Positions 27,540-36,086 of a stretch of DNA of 64,000 nucleotides are shown here, piece after piece. The stretch comes from Pirellulales bacterium (GTDB lineage: Bacteria > Planctomycetota > Planctomycetia > Pirellulales > JAEUIK01). The notes beneath the pieces were generated by a model. That model worked only from the letters and a program-made list of their open reading frames with translations, ran no database searches and was not told where the DNA came from. Both the position numbers and the translations under genes were made by a program. Where the stretch lies: NCBI GenBank assembly GCA_019694455.1, contig JAIBBY010000004.1, positions 62,001-126,000 on the forward strand. The letters are read 5' to 3'. Numbering within the stretch: position 1 is the stretch's first letter; each line of letters begins with the position of its first letter.

Positions 27540-28055
27540 ATGCAGATCAACAAGCTCTCGCCCGGGCAACTCGTCGCGCCGATTCTCGGCAAAGCGAACG
27601 AATCGGGCGCTGCGGGCATTGCCGCCGACGCGGCCGCAGGCGAGTCGCAAAACGGCTCGTCGACGGTCGGCCATGCCGCCTTCCGACAGATCATGGAAGA
27701 TTACGATGTGACCCAGATCACCCCGCGCGAGTTTTCGTCCTTGATACGCGAGCTCCACGCCGCCGGAGCGATCAACGAGACGGAAATGCAAGAACTATCG
27801 TCGATCCGCTTTGAGCTGGATCGCGCGAATGTGGCGCCCGACGAAGAAGTGAATCTGGTTGAGATGTTCACGGATCGGCTCAAAAAGCTGACCACGGGGG
27901 TCACCGACGCCGCAATGGACGGCTCGTCGAGCGACACCGATCCCGAATCGCGCGAACGAAGTCTGTCGCTCGCGCAACGCCAGATGGAATGGGTCAGCAA
28001 GTTTGACGCCATTCGCCAAGAAATCTCGCACGACGCGTTGAATGCGATCGTGTAG
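27540..28055 (+). CDS. Conserved-looking hydrophilic protein of unknown function
   Basis: A 171-residue cytosolic protein. AGAGGA lies a few bases upstream of ATG 27540. The N-terminal 45 residues are low-complexity (Ala/Gly/Ser). The centre reads YDVTQITPREFSSLIRELHAAGAINETEMQEL and then EEVNLVEMFTDRLKKL, a helical pattern. The C-terminus is again helical (AQRQMEWVSKFDAIRQEI). No enzyme motif, signal peptide or membrane helix is present, and I do not recognise the family. It converges on the LptF/G gene. Confidence 0.7.
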   Translation: MQINKLSPGQLVAPILGKANESGAAGIAADAAAGESQNGSSTVGHAAFRQIMEDYDVTQITPREFSSLIRELHAAGAINETEMQELSSIRFELDRANVAPDEEVNLVEMFTDRLKKLTTGVTDAAMDGSSSDTDPESRERSLSLAQRQMEWVSKFDAIRQEISHDALNAIV

Positions 28056-28145
28056 TGGTCGGAGTGGTGAACGCCGCTGCGGCTTACATGCCTGCCGCCG
28101 TCGACAATTCGCGCGGCGCGGGGTGGCCAGGCGCGACGGCGCTAT

Positions 28146-29333
28146 TCAGTAGCGCAGCACCCACCCGATCTGCTTGAGTCCCCAGAGTCCCATGAACACA
28201 TTGCCCGACCAGACCGACCAGGGAGGCAGCGTGCCGTTCTTGGCGCCATCCAGGCCGAACATGAGCAGCGGATAATAGATGGCGAGCGTAGGGGCGAAGA
28301 CCATGAAGAAGCTGGTGAGAAAATCGGAGTTGCGGCGTTTGATGGAGGTGGCGGCGCCGACCAGTACGAACGCGAGGCAACTAAAACCATTGGCCCAGCG
28401 GCGCTGGGGCTCGGTTTCGAAGCGGTGCAGGTCGTTGGTGTCCCAGCCCAGTTTTAGGTTGCGCTTGGTCCACTCGTCACTGGCCAAAGCGGCAAAATCT
28501 CCTGTCGCGAGCGCGACCGCGCCGTGAAACGCCAATTGGTCGCGATAGGCGTCGAGTCGAGCTTCGTGCTCGCGCTGCCGACCTGGCAGCACGCGCAGCG
28601 ACATGCGGGCCGGCATCATCGGCCGCTGATCGGCGCGGCTCGCCTTGGCTAGCGGAATGGCGATCTCTTGCGTGCCAGGCTCCACCAGGTTGAAAGACGA
28701 ATCGCCGTGGACCGTGAAATCGTGTAGCGCGATCTTCAGTTCTTGCCGCTCAAAATCGGAGCTCATCTCGGCCCATTCGGCCATGATTGTGAACCCCGGC
28801 TTGTCGTCTTTGGGCTCGAACACCACGGTGGGCTTCACCAGCCGGCGTCCTTGCACATCCTTGACGTGAATCAGAAAGTCTTTGGTGCCGTAGGATCGCT
28901 GCGTTTTCAGCTTGCTGTAGGCGATTTCTTCGACCGCTTCGATCACCACCCGCTGCATTCCCTCCGTACCCCACGACACGGCGACGTCGTTGAGCCAGAC
29001 CGTGAGCAGACTGAGCAGCACGGCGAAGAACAGGGCCGGCCACAACACCACCATCGGGCTGATGCCGGCGCTTTTGATGGCGACGATCTCGTTCGACGAG
29101 CTCATGCGCCCGTAAACGCTCGACACGGCGAAGAGGATTGTGCCCGGAATGGTGAACAACAGCGCGTTTGGCAGAATGTACGGCAGCAGCCGGGCGATTT
29201 GCGCCGGTCCAAGACCCTGCCGACTGGCCTCGGCCACGACGCCGACAACGATCATGAAGATCGTCATCACGCTTAGCGCCAGCAAGAAGATCTTGGCCAG
29301 CTCCGCCAGTACATATCGAGTGAGCACGCGCAT
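28146..29333 (-). CDS. LptF/LptG (YjgP/YjgQ) family permease
   Basis: A 395-residue inner-membrane protein. The N-terminus (MRVLTRYVLAELAKIFLLALSVMTIFMIVVG) and the segments LLPYILPNALLFTIPGTILFAVSSVYGRMSSSNEIVAIKSAGIS and VLWPALFFAVLLSLL are the classic first half of YjgP/YjgQ proteins. A periplasmic beta-jellyroll region follows (about residues 120-260), then two to three C-terminal helices. With LptBC the family extracts LPS from the inner membrane. Only one such gene lies here, so I cannot say F or G. It supports a Gram-negative-type envelope. The longer frame to 29390 lacks support. Confidence 0.88.
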   Translation of the reverse strand: MRVLTRYVLAELAKIFLLALSVMTIFMIVVGVVAEASRQGLGPAQIARLLPYILPNALLFTIPGTILFAVSSVYGRMSSSNEIVAIKSAGISPMVVLWPALFFAVLLSLLTVWLNDVAVSWGTEGMQRVVIEAVEEIAYSKLKTQRSYGTKDFLIHVKDVQGRRLVKPTVVFEPKDDKPGFTIMAEWAEMSSDFERQELKIALHDFTVHGDSSFNLVEPGTQEIAIPLAKASRADQRPMMPARMSLRVLPGRQREHEARLDAYRDQLAFHGAVALATGDFAALASDEWTKRNLKLGWDTNDLHRFETEPQRRWANGFSCLAFVLVGAATSIKRRNSDFLTSFFMVFAPTLAIYYPLLMFGLDGAKNGTLPPWSVWSGNVFMGLWGLKQIGWVLRY

Positions 29334-29570
29334 AGGGTGGGGTAGTGTGCGAACCTGGCGTAAAGGGGTCAAGACGAATGCCAGCACCAAGCTGCGCGAC
29401 AGCGATCATCGGCTTGCCTAGCCTGCCTAGCTCGCGCGAAGTGCGACTCTTTTACATTTGCTTTACAGTCGGCGGACAAGTTCGGATACTACGAACCTTC
29501 GGGAACAGGGAGGATCGCGACAGAGTGCGGGCAGGTCTGCATTTTGCGCGTTGACGGAGCGAAATAGTCA

Positions 29571-30386
29571 ATGAGTCGACTTTCGGTGAACGAAATGACC
29601 ACCTACCGGTGGTCGTTTGAAGAAGACGTGGAGCACTATCGTCGGGCCGGCATGGGGGCCATCGGCGTCTGGCGACAGAAACTATCGGATTATGGCGAAG
29701 AGCGCGGCGCCGAATTGTTGGCCGAGAGCGGCCTGGCGGTGTCGAACCTGCTCTGGGCGGGGGGCTTTACCGGCAACGAAGGGCACTCTTTTGAAGACAG
29801 CGTCGCGGACGCGATCGACGCCGTACGGTTGTGCCGCGCTGTGGGATCGGATTGCCTGGTGGTCTACACCGGAGCGCGGGCCGGACATACGCACAATCAT
29901 GCCCGACGAATCATCGACGACGCGCTCAAGGCGATTTTGCCGGTCGCGGAAGAACACGAAGTGACGCTGGCGTTCGAGCCGATGCACCCGCACTATGCGG
30001 CGGGCTGGACCTATTGGACCGATTTCTACGCCGCCCTTGATCGAGTCGCCAACCAGGATCATCGCCTATTGCGGTTGGTGTTCGACACCTATCACTTTGG
30101 CACGCTGCCGGGCATTGCAGCGCGCATTCGCGAAATTGCGCCTTGGGTCGCCGTGGTGCATCTGGGAGATGGACGTTACAGCAAAGGTCCAGACCAGGAT
30201 CGCACTCGCTTGGGCGATGGCGAGGTGCCGCTGCGCGACCTGGTACATGCTTTTGAAGCGGCGGGCTACAGCGGCTACTACGATTTGGAGCTGATGGGCC
30301 AGGATATTGAGGCGTGTTGTTACCACAAGCTGCTGGACCACTCGAAGCGGGTATTTGAGCAAATCACCAGCACCGCGGAGGTGTAG
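29571..30386 (+). CDS. Sugar phosphate isomerase/epimerase (xylose-isomerase-like TIM barrel)
   Basis: A 271-residue AP-endonuclease-2/xylose-isomerase-like barrel. Likely metal ligands are Glu in LAFEPMHP, Asp and His in VFDTYHFG, His in VVHLGDG and Glu in YYDLELMG. The pattern matches sugar-phosphate isomerases, hydroxypyruvate isomerases and inosose-pathway enzymes. Planctomycetes carry many paralogues and substrate cannot be read from sequence. It has no signal peptide, so it is cytosolic. It is transcribed rightwards from a 237-bp gap shared with the LptF/G gene. Confidence 0.85.
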   Translation: MSRLSVNEMTTYRWSFEEDVEHYRRAGMGAIGVWRQKLSDYGEERGAELLAESGLAVSNLLWAGGFTGNEGHSFEDSVADAIDAVRLCRAVGSDCLVVYTGARAGHTHNHARRIIDDALKAILPVAEEHEVTLAFEPMHPHYAAGWTYWTDFYAALDRVANQDHRLLRLVFDTYHFGTLPGIAARIREIAPWVAVVHLGDGRYSKGPDQDRTRLGDGEVPLRDLVHAFEAAGYSGYYDLELMGQDIEACCYHKLLDHSKRVFEQITSTAEV

Positions 30387-30569
30387 CGCGGCATTGGCAG
30401 AAAGGGACGCGGCCGACACTTGACCCTTATCTGGCATGGACTTAGACTTCCCAATCGGTTTCTGCCGTCATAATCCCACTGGCCCGCTTGGTTTGCCCGC
30501 CGCTGTCGCCGTCTGTCCCATACTATTTCATGGGGCGGTGGTTTCGCTCGCGGCTCGAGGATCGGTTGC

Positions 30570-31319
30570 GTGAAGCGCGCGCTCATCAGCGATATCCATT
30601 CGAATCTCGAGGCGCTAGAGGCGGTGCTGGCCGATATTCGCCAGCAAGGCGCCAGCCAGATTTATTGCCTGGGCGACATCATTGGCTACGGCCCTAACCC
30701 GCGCGAATGCATCGATCTGGTGATGGATTGCGATGCGTGCATCCTCGGCAACCACGACCAAGGGGCGATGTTCGATCCGGAAGGCTTTAACTCGGGCGCC
30801 GAGCGGGCCATTTTTTGGACGCGCGAGCAGTTGGAGAATCCCGCGGGCGATCCCAAGCAGAACCTCAAGCGCTGGGATTTTTTGGGCGAGTTGCCGCGCA
30901 ACAAGCGCGAGAACGGTTTTTTGTTTGTGCATGGCTCGGCGCGAAATCCGCTCAACGAGTATGTCTTTCCCGAAGACATCTACAATCAACGAAAGATGCA
31001 AAAGATCTTCGATTTGATTGAGCGGCATTGCTTTCAGGGGCACACGCACGTGCCGGGCGTGTTCACGCAGAGCTTGAACTTTTTAAGCCCCGAGGAGATC
31101 AATTACCAATACCGGCTGTCGGACGACAAAACGATGGTCAACGTCGGATCGGTGGGGCAGCCGCGCGACGGCGATTCGCGGGCGTGCTATGTGATCTTGG
31201 AAGACGATTTGGTGACGTTCCGGCGGGTGAATTACCCCTTCGATAAAACGATTGAAAAGATATACAACACGCCGGAACTCGATAACTTTCTGGGCGATCG
31301 CCTCCGCGAGGGCCGTTGA
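30570..31319 (+). CDS. Calcineurin-like metallophosphoesterase
   Basis: A 249-residue phosphoesterase with every metal-binding motif: [28 protein letters not shown] and FQGHTHVP. A later [12 protein letters not shown] is typical of the YfcE/serine-threonine phosphatase-like subgroup. It hydrolyses phosphomonoesters or diesters with two metals; the substrate is unknown. The start is GTG, with GAGG about ten bases before it. It precedes yidC by 91 bp. Confidence 0.9.
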   Translation: MKRALISDIHSNLEALEAVLADIRQQGASQIYCLGDIIGYGPNPRECIDLVMDCDACILGNHDQGAMFDPEGFNSGAERAIFWTREQLENPAGDPKQNLKRWDFLGELPRNKRENGFLFVHGSARNPLNEYVFPEDIYNQRKMQKIFDLIERHCFQGHTHVPGVFTQSLNFLSPEEINYQYRLSDDKTMVNVGSVGQPRDGDSRACYVILEDDLVTFRRVNYPFDKTIEKIYNTPELDNFLGDRLREGR

Positions 31320-31410
31320 TCGATCGACCCGTTTTGCCGGCGCTATCTGTGCGGCCAGGGCCAAGACGCCCCGTCTGCGGCATTCGCCGCTCATAGGAAT
31401 TTGAAGCGAA

Positions 31411-33738
31411 ATGGAAAAGCGTTTAGCGAGCTTCATGGCCATTGCCATCGCCATTTTGTTGGCGAACGCGCTGATCACCAACTGGCTGTTTCCGCCCAAG
31501 CCGAAGCCAGCGGCGCAAAAAATGGCCGAGGCCCAGGCCGCCGCCGACGCGGCGGCAAAGGAGGCAGCGCCAGAGCCAGACGTGGATGGCACGGACAAAG
31601 CGGCGGCTAGCGAGACCAGCGATCCTGCGACTCCGGAGGCAGCGGCCGAAACGCCGCAGGTCGACGCTGAGCCGGAGACTCCCGAAGAGCGAATCACCCT
31701 CGGCTCTATTGACGAGGCGAGCGGATACCGCTTGCTGGTCACGCTGGTCAATCGCGGGGCGGCTGTCGAGCGGATCGAACTGGCGAATCCTCAGTATTTG
31801 GATCAAGAAGAGCGCTCGGGCTATCTGGGCCATTTGGCGGCGTTTGACGCCGAGAACCAGCCCGGCGCTGTTGTTGGCGTGGTGGGGCGAGGGACGCCGG
31901 CGGAAAAGGCTGGCCTGAAGGCAGGAGACATCATCACCGCGCTGGGACCGGCCAAGATCACCAGCGGCGCGGCGCTGGAGGCGGCCATGCGGCGCACACG
32001 CCCCGGCCAATCACTGTCGATTGGCGTCGTGCGCGAAGGCAAAGAGCAAACGCTTCAAACAGAGCTGAGCCGTCCGCCGATGGAGGTGATCCGGCCGAGT
32101 AATTTGCCTGAGTTGCTCAAGACATGGGAGCGGAGCGATCCCGACATGCTGCGTCCCTCATGGGACGAAAGCCGGCCGTCGTTCCTGCTCACGTTGCAGC
32201 AATTGGACGACCGACGCCTGGGGGAAGCAGCGGGGGAACTGCGTGGCCTGAATCTGGAGGAAGGAACCTGGGAACTGGTTGAAGGCGCCAGCGACGCGCA
32301 GGCGGAGTTTCGTCGCGCCGTCGGCGACACGGGCCTTGTGATCGTCAAGCGGTACGAACTGGAGAAGGCGCGCGGCGCGAAGGATCCACCCGGCTATCAC
32401 CTCACGCTGACTGTTGAAATTCGCAATACGTCGCCCAGTGCGCGGCAAGTGGCGTATCGCCTGAATGGGCCCAACGGCCTGCCGACCGAAGGTTGGTGGT
32501 ATTCGAGCAAGTTGAACCGATCGGGCTGGGGGGGCGCCGGTCCGCGCGACGTGGTTTCGGGCACGTGGGAAGATGGCTCGGTGTCCAGCAGCCTGACTAG
32601 CACCGCCATCATAGTGGCTGCCGAAGCGCATGAGGCGCATCGCGGCGCCAATGTGGCCTATCTGGGCATCGACGCGCAATTCTTTTCGGCCGTCATGCTG
32701 CCCAAGAAGTCGAAGCCGGAAGAGAACTGGATTCACCAGTGGCAACCAGCGGTGATTGGTCCCATCCCCAAGGAGAGCGACAAGACGCGGCTGGCGAACG
32801 TTTCGTTTCAGTTGACGAGCGACACCGTGGCGCTTGAGCCGACGGCGAGCGTGAGCCACGCGTACACGATTTTCGCCGGACCGAAGAAGCCCGATATTGT
32901 GGCGGCGTATGGGCTGTCGGACCTGATTTATTACGGTTGGTTCGGTCAGGTGGCGCGGCCGATGGCGGGACTATTGCACATCTTTTATGCGCTGATACGC
33001 AACTACGGTCTGGCGATCATTCTGCTGACTGTGCTGGTGCGGTCGGCGATGATGCCGCTCAGCCGCAAGCAGGCGATGAGCGCCCAGAAGATGCAAGAGT
33101 TGCAGCCAGAGCTCAAGAAGCTGCAAGACAAATACAAGAACGACATGGAAGCCCGCAGCAAGGCGCAGCGCGAGCTGTTTCTCAAGCACAACTACAACCC
33201 GCTGGGCGGGTGCTTGTTGATGTTCATTCAGTTGCCGATCTTCATTGGCCTGTATCGCTCGCTGTCGGCCGATGTCGCCTTGCGCGGCGCTCCCTTGTTG
33301 TGGGACGGCGGATGGTGTTCGAACTTGGCCGCGCCCGACATGTTGTTTCGCTGGAACTTTCTGCCGAACTTCCTGCTGGGCTGGCTCGGCCCGTACTTCA
33401 ACTTGCTGCCGGTCATCACCATCGTGTTGTTTATCTGGCAGCAGAAGATGTTCATGCCGCCGCCGACCGACGAACAGGCCGCGATGCAGCAAAAGATGAT
33501 GCAGTACATGATGGTCTTCATCGGTGTCATGTTCTTCAAAGTCCCCAGCGGCTTGTGCATTTATTTCATCGCTTCGAGTCTGTGGGGACTGGCCGAACGC
33601 AAGCTGCTGCCCAAGTCGAATGCGGCAGCCGCGGCGCCAGTGCCCGCCGTGGCGCCGACTGCGAGAAGCTCATCAGCCCCTGGTGGCAATGGCAGCGGGC
33701 GCGCGGGCGATCGCAAGAAGCAGCGCGACAGGCGGTAG
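31411..33738 (+). CDS. yidC: Membrane protein insertase YidC with a PDZ domain inserted in the periplasmic region
   Basis: A 775-residue insertase, longer than the usual 540-620. An N-terminal membrane helix (residues 8-27) is followed by an Ala/Glu/Pro-rich linker. Residues about 151-225 form a PDZ domain (GRGTPAEKAGLKAGDIITALG ... VREGKEQTLQTELSRPP) placed inside the P1 periplasmic region. The P1 beta-super-sandwich resumes to about 500. The conserved insertase core starts near 506 (LIYYGWFGQVARPMAGLLHIFYALIRNYGLAIILLTVLVR) and includes the basic cytosolic hairpin and NPLGGCLLMFIQLPIFIGLYRSL. A basic tail ends the protein. YidC inserts and folds membrane proteins alone or with SecYEG. mnmE follows after 3 bp, a common gene pair. 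Confidence 0.95.
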   Translation: MEKRLASFMAIAIAILLANALITNWLFPPKPKPAAQKMAEAQAAADAAAKEAAPEPDVDGTDKAAASETSDPATPEAAAETPQVDAEPETPEERITLGSIDEASGYRLLVTLVNRGAAVERIELANPQYLDQEERSGYLGHLAAFDAENQPGAVVGVVGRGTPAEKAGLKAGDIITALGPAKITSGAALEAAMRRTRPGQSLSIGVVREGKEQTLQTELSRPPMEVIRPSNLPELLKTWERSDPDMLRPSWDESRPSFLLTLQQLDDRRLGEAAGELRGLNLEEGTWELVEGASDAQAEFRRAVGDTGLVIVKRYELEKARGAKDPPGYHLTLTVEIRNTSPSARQVAYRLNGPNGLPTEGWWYSSKLNRSGWGGAGPRDVVSGTWEDGSVSSSLTSTAIIVAAEAHEAHRGANVAYLGIDAQFFSAVMLPKKSKPEENWIHQWQPAVIGPIPKESDKTRLANVSFQLTSDTVALEPTASVSHAYTIFAGPKKPDIVAAYGLSDLIYYGWFGQVARPMAGLLHIFYALIRNYGLAIILLTVLVRSAMMPLSRKQAMSAQKMQELQPELKKLQDKYKNDMEARSKAQRELFLKHNYNPLGGCLLMFIQLPIFIGLYRSLSADVALRGAPLLWDGGWCSNLAAPDMLFRWNFLPNFLLGWLGPYFNLLPVITIVLFIWQQKMFMPPPTDEQAAMQQKMMQYMMVFIGVMFFKVPSGLCIYFIASSLWGLAERKLLPKSNAAAAAPVPAVAPTARSSSAPGGNGSGRAGDRKKQRDRR

Positions 33739-33741
33739 GCC

Positions 33742-35106
33742 GTGTACCACGCGCAAGACACGATCGCCGCCGTCGCCAGCGCCGCGGGCGGCGCGGCGCG
33801 CGGCGTGGTGCGGATCAGCGGCGCAGCGGCGTTTTCTTGTCTGCAGGGCGTGGTGGATGAAAGCGCGGCGCAGCGACTGCGCGAGCTCAAACGGCCGCAT
33901 GTCGTGGCGGCGCAATTGAGCGTGCGCGAGGGCGCGGCGCTCGTACCGTGCCAAATCTGGGCCTGGCCCACCGAGCGCAGCTACACGCGCGAGCCGTTGG
34001 CGGAGATTCACACGGTTGGCTCACCTCCCTTGTTGGCCGCCACGCTCGTGGCATTGTGTCGACAGGGCGCACGGCTGGCCGAGCCGGGGGAGTTCACGCT
34101 GCGGGCGTTCTTGTCAGGACGCATCGACCTGACGCAGGCCGAAGGCGTATTGGGCGTCATCGCCGCGACAGGCGAGCCGGCGCTGCGCGCGGCGCTGGCG
34201 CAGCTCGCGGGGGGACTCTCGCGTCCGTTGGTGGCGCTGCGCGATCAATTGGCCGACTTGTTGGCCGAATTGGAGGCGGGGCTCGATTTCGTCGAGGAAG
34301 ACATTGAGTTTATTTCCGCGGTCGAGTTGCGCCGGCGGTTGCAGGATGCCGCCAATTCGTGCGATGCAATCGCCGCGCAGGTGCGCGGTCGGAGCGAACT
34401 GGCCGATTTGCCGCGTGTGGCGATCGTCGGCGCGCCCAATGCGGGCAAGAGCAGTCTCTTCAACCGACTAGCAGGGAAGGAGCGAGCTATTGTTTCGCCG
34501 ATCGCTGGCGCCACACGCGATTACCTTGCCGCGCGCGTCCAATTTGGCGAGCAGCCGTGCCTGGTGATCGACACTGCGGGCCAAAGCGATCTAGCGGTCG
34601 GCGAAATCGACGCGCTGGCGCAAACACATTCGGCCGAGCAGCAACGCGGCGCAGAAGTGCAGGTTCTGTGCGTCGACGGCAGCGATACCGTGGCAATTGC
34701 GGCGCTGACGGGTGAAAGCAAGGACTCCGGACAATTGGTCGTACTCACCAAGTCCGATCTCACGCCCGGCGGAGCCTCTGCGCCGGCTGCGCCACCTATC
34801 CGCGTCAACAGCCTCTCTGGCGAAGGGATCGGCGAGCTGAGGTCGAGAATCGCCGAAGTCCTGGCCATGCGCCGCGACAATTCGGGCCTCGCAGTCGCCG
34901 GCACAGCGCTGCGCGCCGCGGAGAGTGTGCGGCAGGCTGGCGAATCGATCGCGCGGGCGGAACAATTGGCGCACAGCGCCGATGGCCAGGAGTTGATCGC
35001 CGCCGAGGTACGCGTTGCGCTGTCTGAACTGGGCAAGGTGGTGGGCGCCGTGTACACCGATGACTTGTTGGATCGCATCTTCAGTCGCTTTTGCATAGGA
35101 AAATGA
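33742..35106 (+). CDS. mnmE: tRNA modification GTPase MnmE
   Basis: A 454-residue three-domain GTPase. The N-terminal tetrahydrofolate-binding domain has GVVRISG and the LAEPGEFTLRAFLSGRIDLTQAEGV block. The G domain shows G1 GAPNAGKSS (from Gly230), switch I GATRDY, G3 DTAGQ and G4 TKSD. The protein ends RIFSRFCIGK, with the catalytic Cys of the CIGK tail. With MnmG it installs carboxymethylaminomethyl groups on U34 of certain tRNAs. The GTG start sits 3 bp after yidC, and its stop overlaps the next start (ATGA). Confidence 0.95.
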   Translation: MYHAQDTIAAVASAAGGAARGVVRISGAAAFSCLQGVVDESAAQRLRELKRPHVVAAQLSVREGAALVPCQIWAWPTERSYTREPLAEIHTVGSPPLLAATLVALCRQGARLAEPGEFTLRAFLSGRIDLTQAEGVLGVIAATGEPALRAALAQLAGGLSRPLVALRDQLADLLAELEAGLDFVEEDIEFISAVELRRRLQDAANSCDAIAAQVRGRSELADLPRVAIVGAPNAGKSSLFNRLAGKERAIVSPIAGATRDYLAARVQFGEQPCLVIDTAGQSDLAVGEIDALAQTHSAEQQRGAEVQVLCVDGSDTVAIAALTGESKDSGQLVVLTKSDLTPGGASAPAAPPIRVNSLSGEGIGELRSRIAEVLAMRRDNSGLAVAGTALRAAESVRQAGESIARAEQLAHSADGQELIAAEVRVALSELGKVVGAVYTDDLLDRIFSRFCIGK

Positions 35107-36047
35107 GCATCACCTCCAACATCATTGTGCTAGGGTCCGCCAACACCGATCTGGTGGTGCGCTCCCCACGTTTGCCGCGACCGGGTGCAACGATCCTCGG
35201 CGGCGAGTTTTATCAGGCCGCCGGCGGCAAGGGGGCCAATCAGGCGATTGCCGCCGCGCGCGCCGCCACCGCGCCAGTCCTATTCGTTGCGGCGCTGGGC
35301 GACGATGCGTTTGGCAAGACGGCACTCGCCGGTTTTCAACAGGAGAACCTCGACGCGCGCTTTGTCCGCGTGATTTCTGGCGCGCATAGCGGCGTGGCGC
35401 TGATCCTCGTCGACGAGCGCGGCGAGAACATGATTAGCGTGGCCTCCGGCGCCAATTGGTTGCTCGCGCCCGAAGACATCGATCGAGTGCCCGACGAGGT
35501 GTTTGCCAGCGCCAAGGTCTTTTTGACCAGCCTCGAAACGCCGCTGCCAACAGTGCTGTACGGATTGCGGCGGGCGCGACAGCACGGACTAGTCACCATC
35601 CTGAACCCGGCGCCTGCCGATCGCGCGATTGTCGATAGCCAAGTCTTGGAACTGGTCGATGTGCTGACCCCCAACGAGCATGAAGCGGCGGCGCTGACCG
35701 GAGTGGAGTTGTCGAGCAACGACGCCGTTTTGGCCGCGGCGCGTGTGTTGCAATCGCTGGGCATCAAGAAAGTGATTGTCACCCTGGGGGAGCGCGGCTC
35801 GGTCGTGGTCGAAGAACGCGCGCACTGGATCGATGCGGAGCGAGTCGAAGCGGTTGACGCCACGGCGGCGGGAGACGCGTTCAACGGCGCCCTGGCGGCG
35901 CAAATGGCCGAGGGGAGTTCGCTGGCTGCGGCGGCCCGTTGGGCCGGCTGTGCCGCGGCCTTGGCGGTCACCCGGCGCGGGGCTCAACCGTCGCTGCCGC
36001 ATCGAAGGGAAATCGACGACTTTGCCGCCCGCCGCTCAGGTCGCTAA
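35103..36047 (+). CDS. rbsK: Ribokinase (PfkB family)
   Basis: A 314-residue PfkB kinase. It has LGSANTDLVVRSPRLPRPGATILGGEF, the substrate loop AAGGKGANQAIAAAR, TPNEHEAAALTG, LGERGSVVVE and the anion hole/catalytic DATAAGDAFNGALA. These fit ribokinase (D-ribose to ribose-5-phosphate), although deoxyribokinase or another pentose kinase cannot be excluded. ATG 35103 overlaps the mnmE stop and has AGGAAA just before it; the TTG 12 bases upstream is less likely. No ribose transporter is nearby. Confidence 0.88.
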   Translation: MSITSNIIVLGSANTDLVVRSPRLPRPGATILGGEFYQAAGGKGANQAIAAARAATAPVLFVAALGDDAFGKTALAGFQQENLDARFVRVISGAHSGVALILVDERGENMISVASGANWLLAPEDIDRVPDEVFASAKVFLTSLETPLPTVLYGLRRARQHGLVTILNPAPADRAIVDSQVLELVDVLTPNEHEAAALTGVELSSNDAVLAAARVLQSLGIKKVIVTLGERGSVVVEERAHWIDAERVEAVDATAAGDAFNGALAAQMAEGSSLAAAARWAGCAAALAVTRRGAQPSLPHRREIDDFAARRSGR

Positions 36048-36086
36048 ACTAACCGGCAACAGAATTGCCCACAGGAGATGCCTGCG

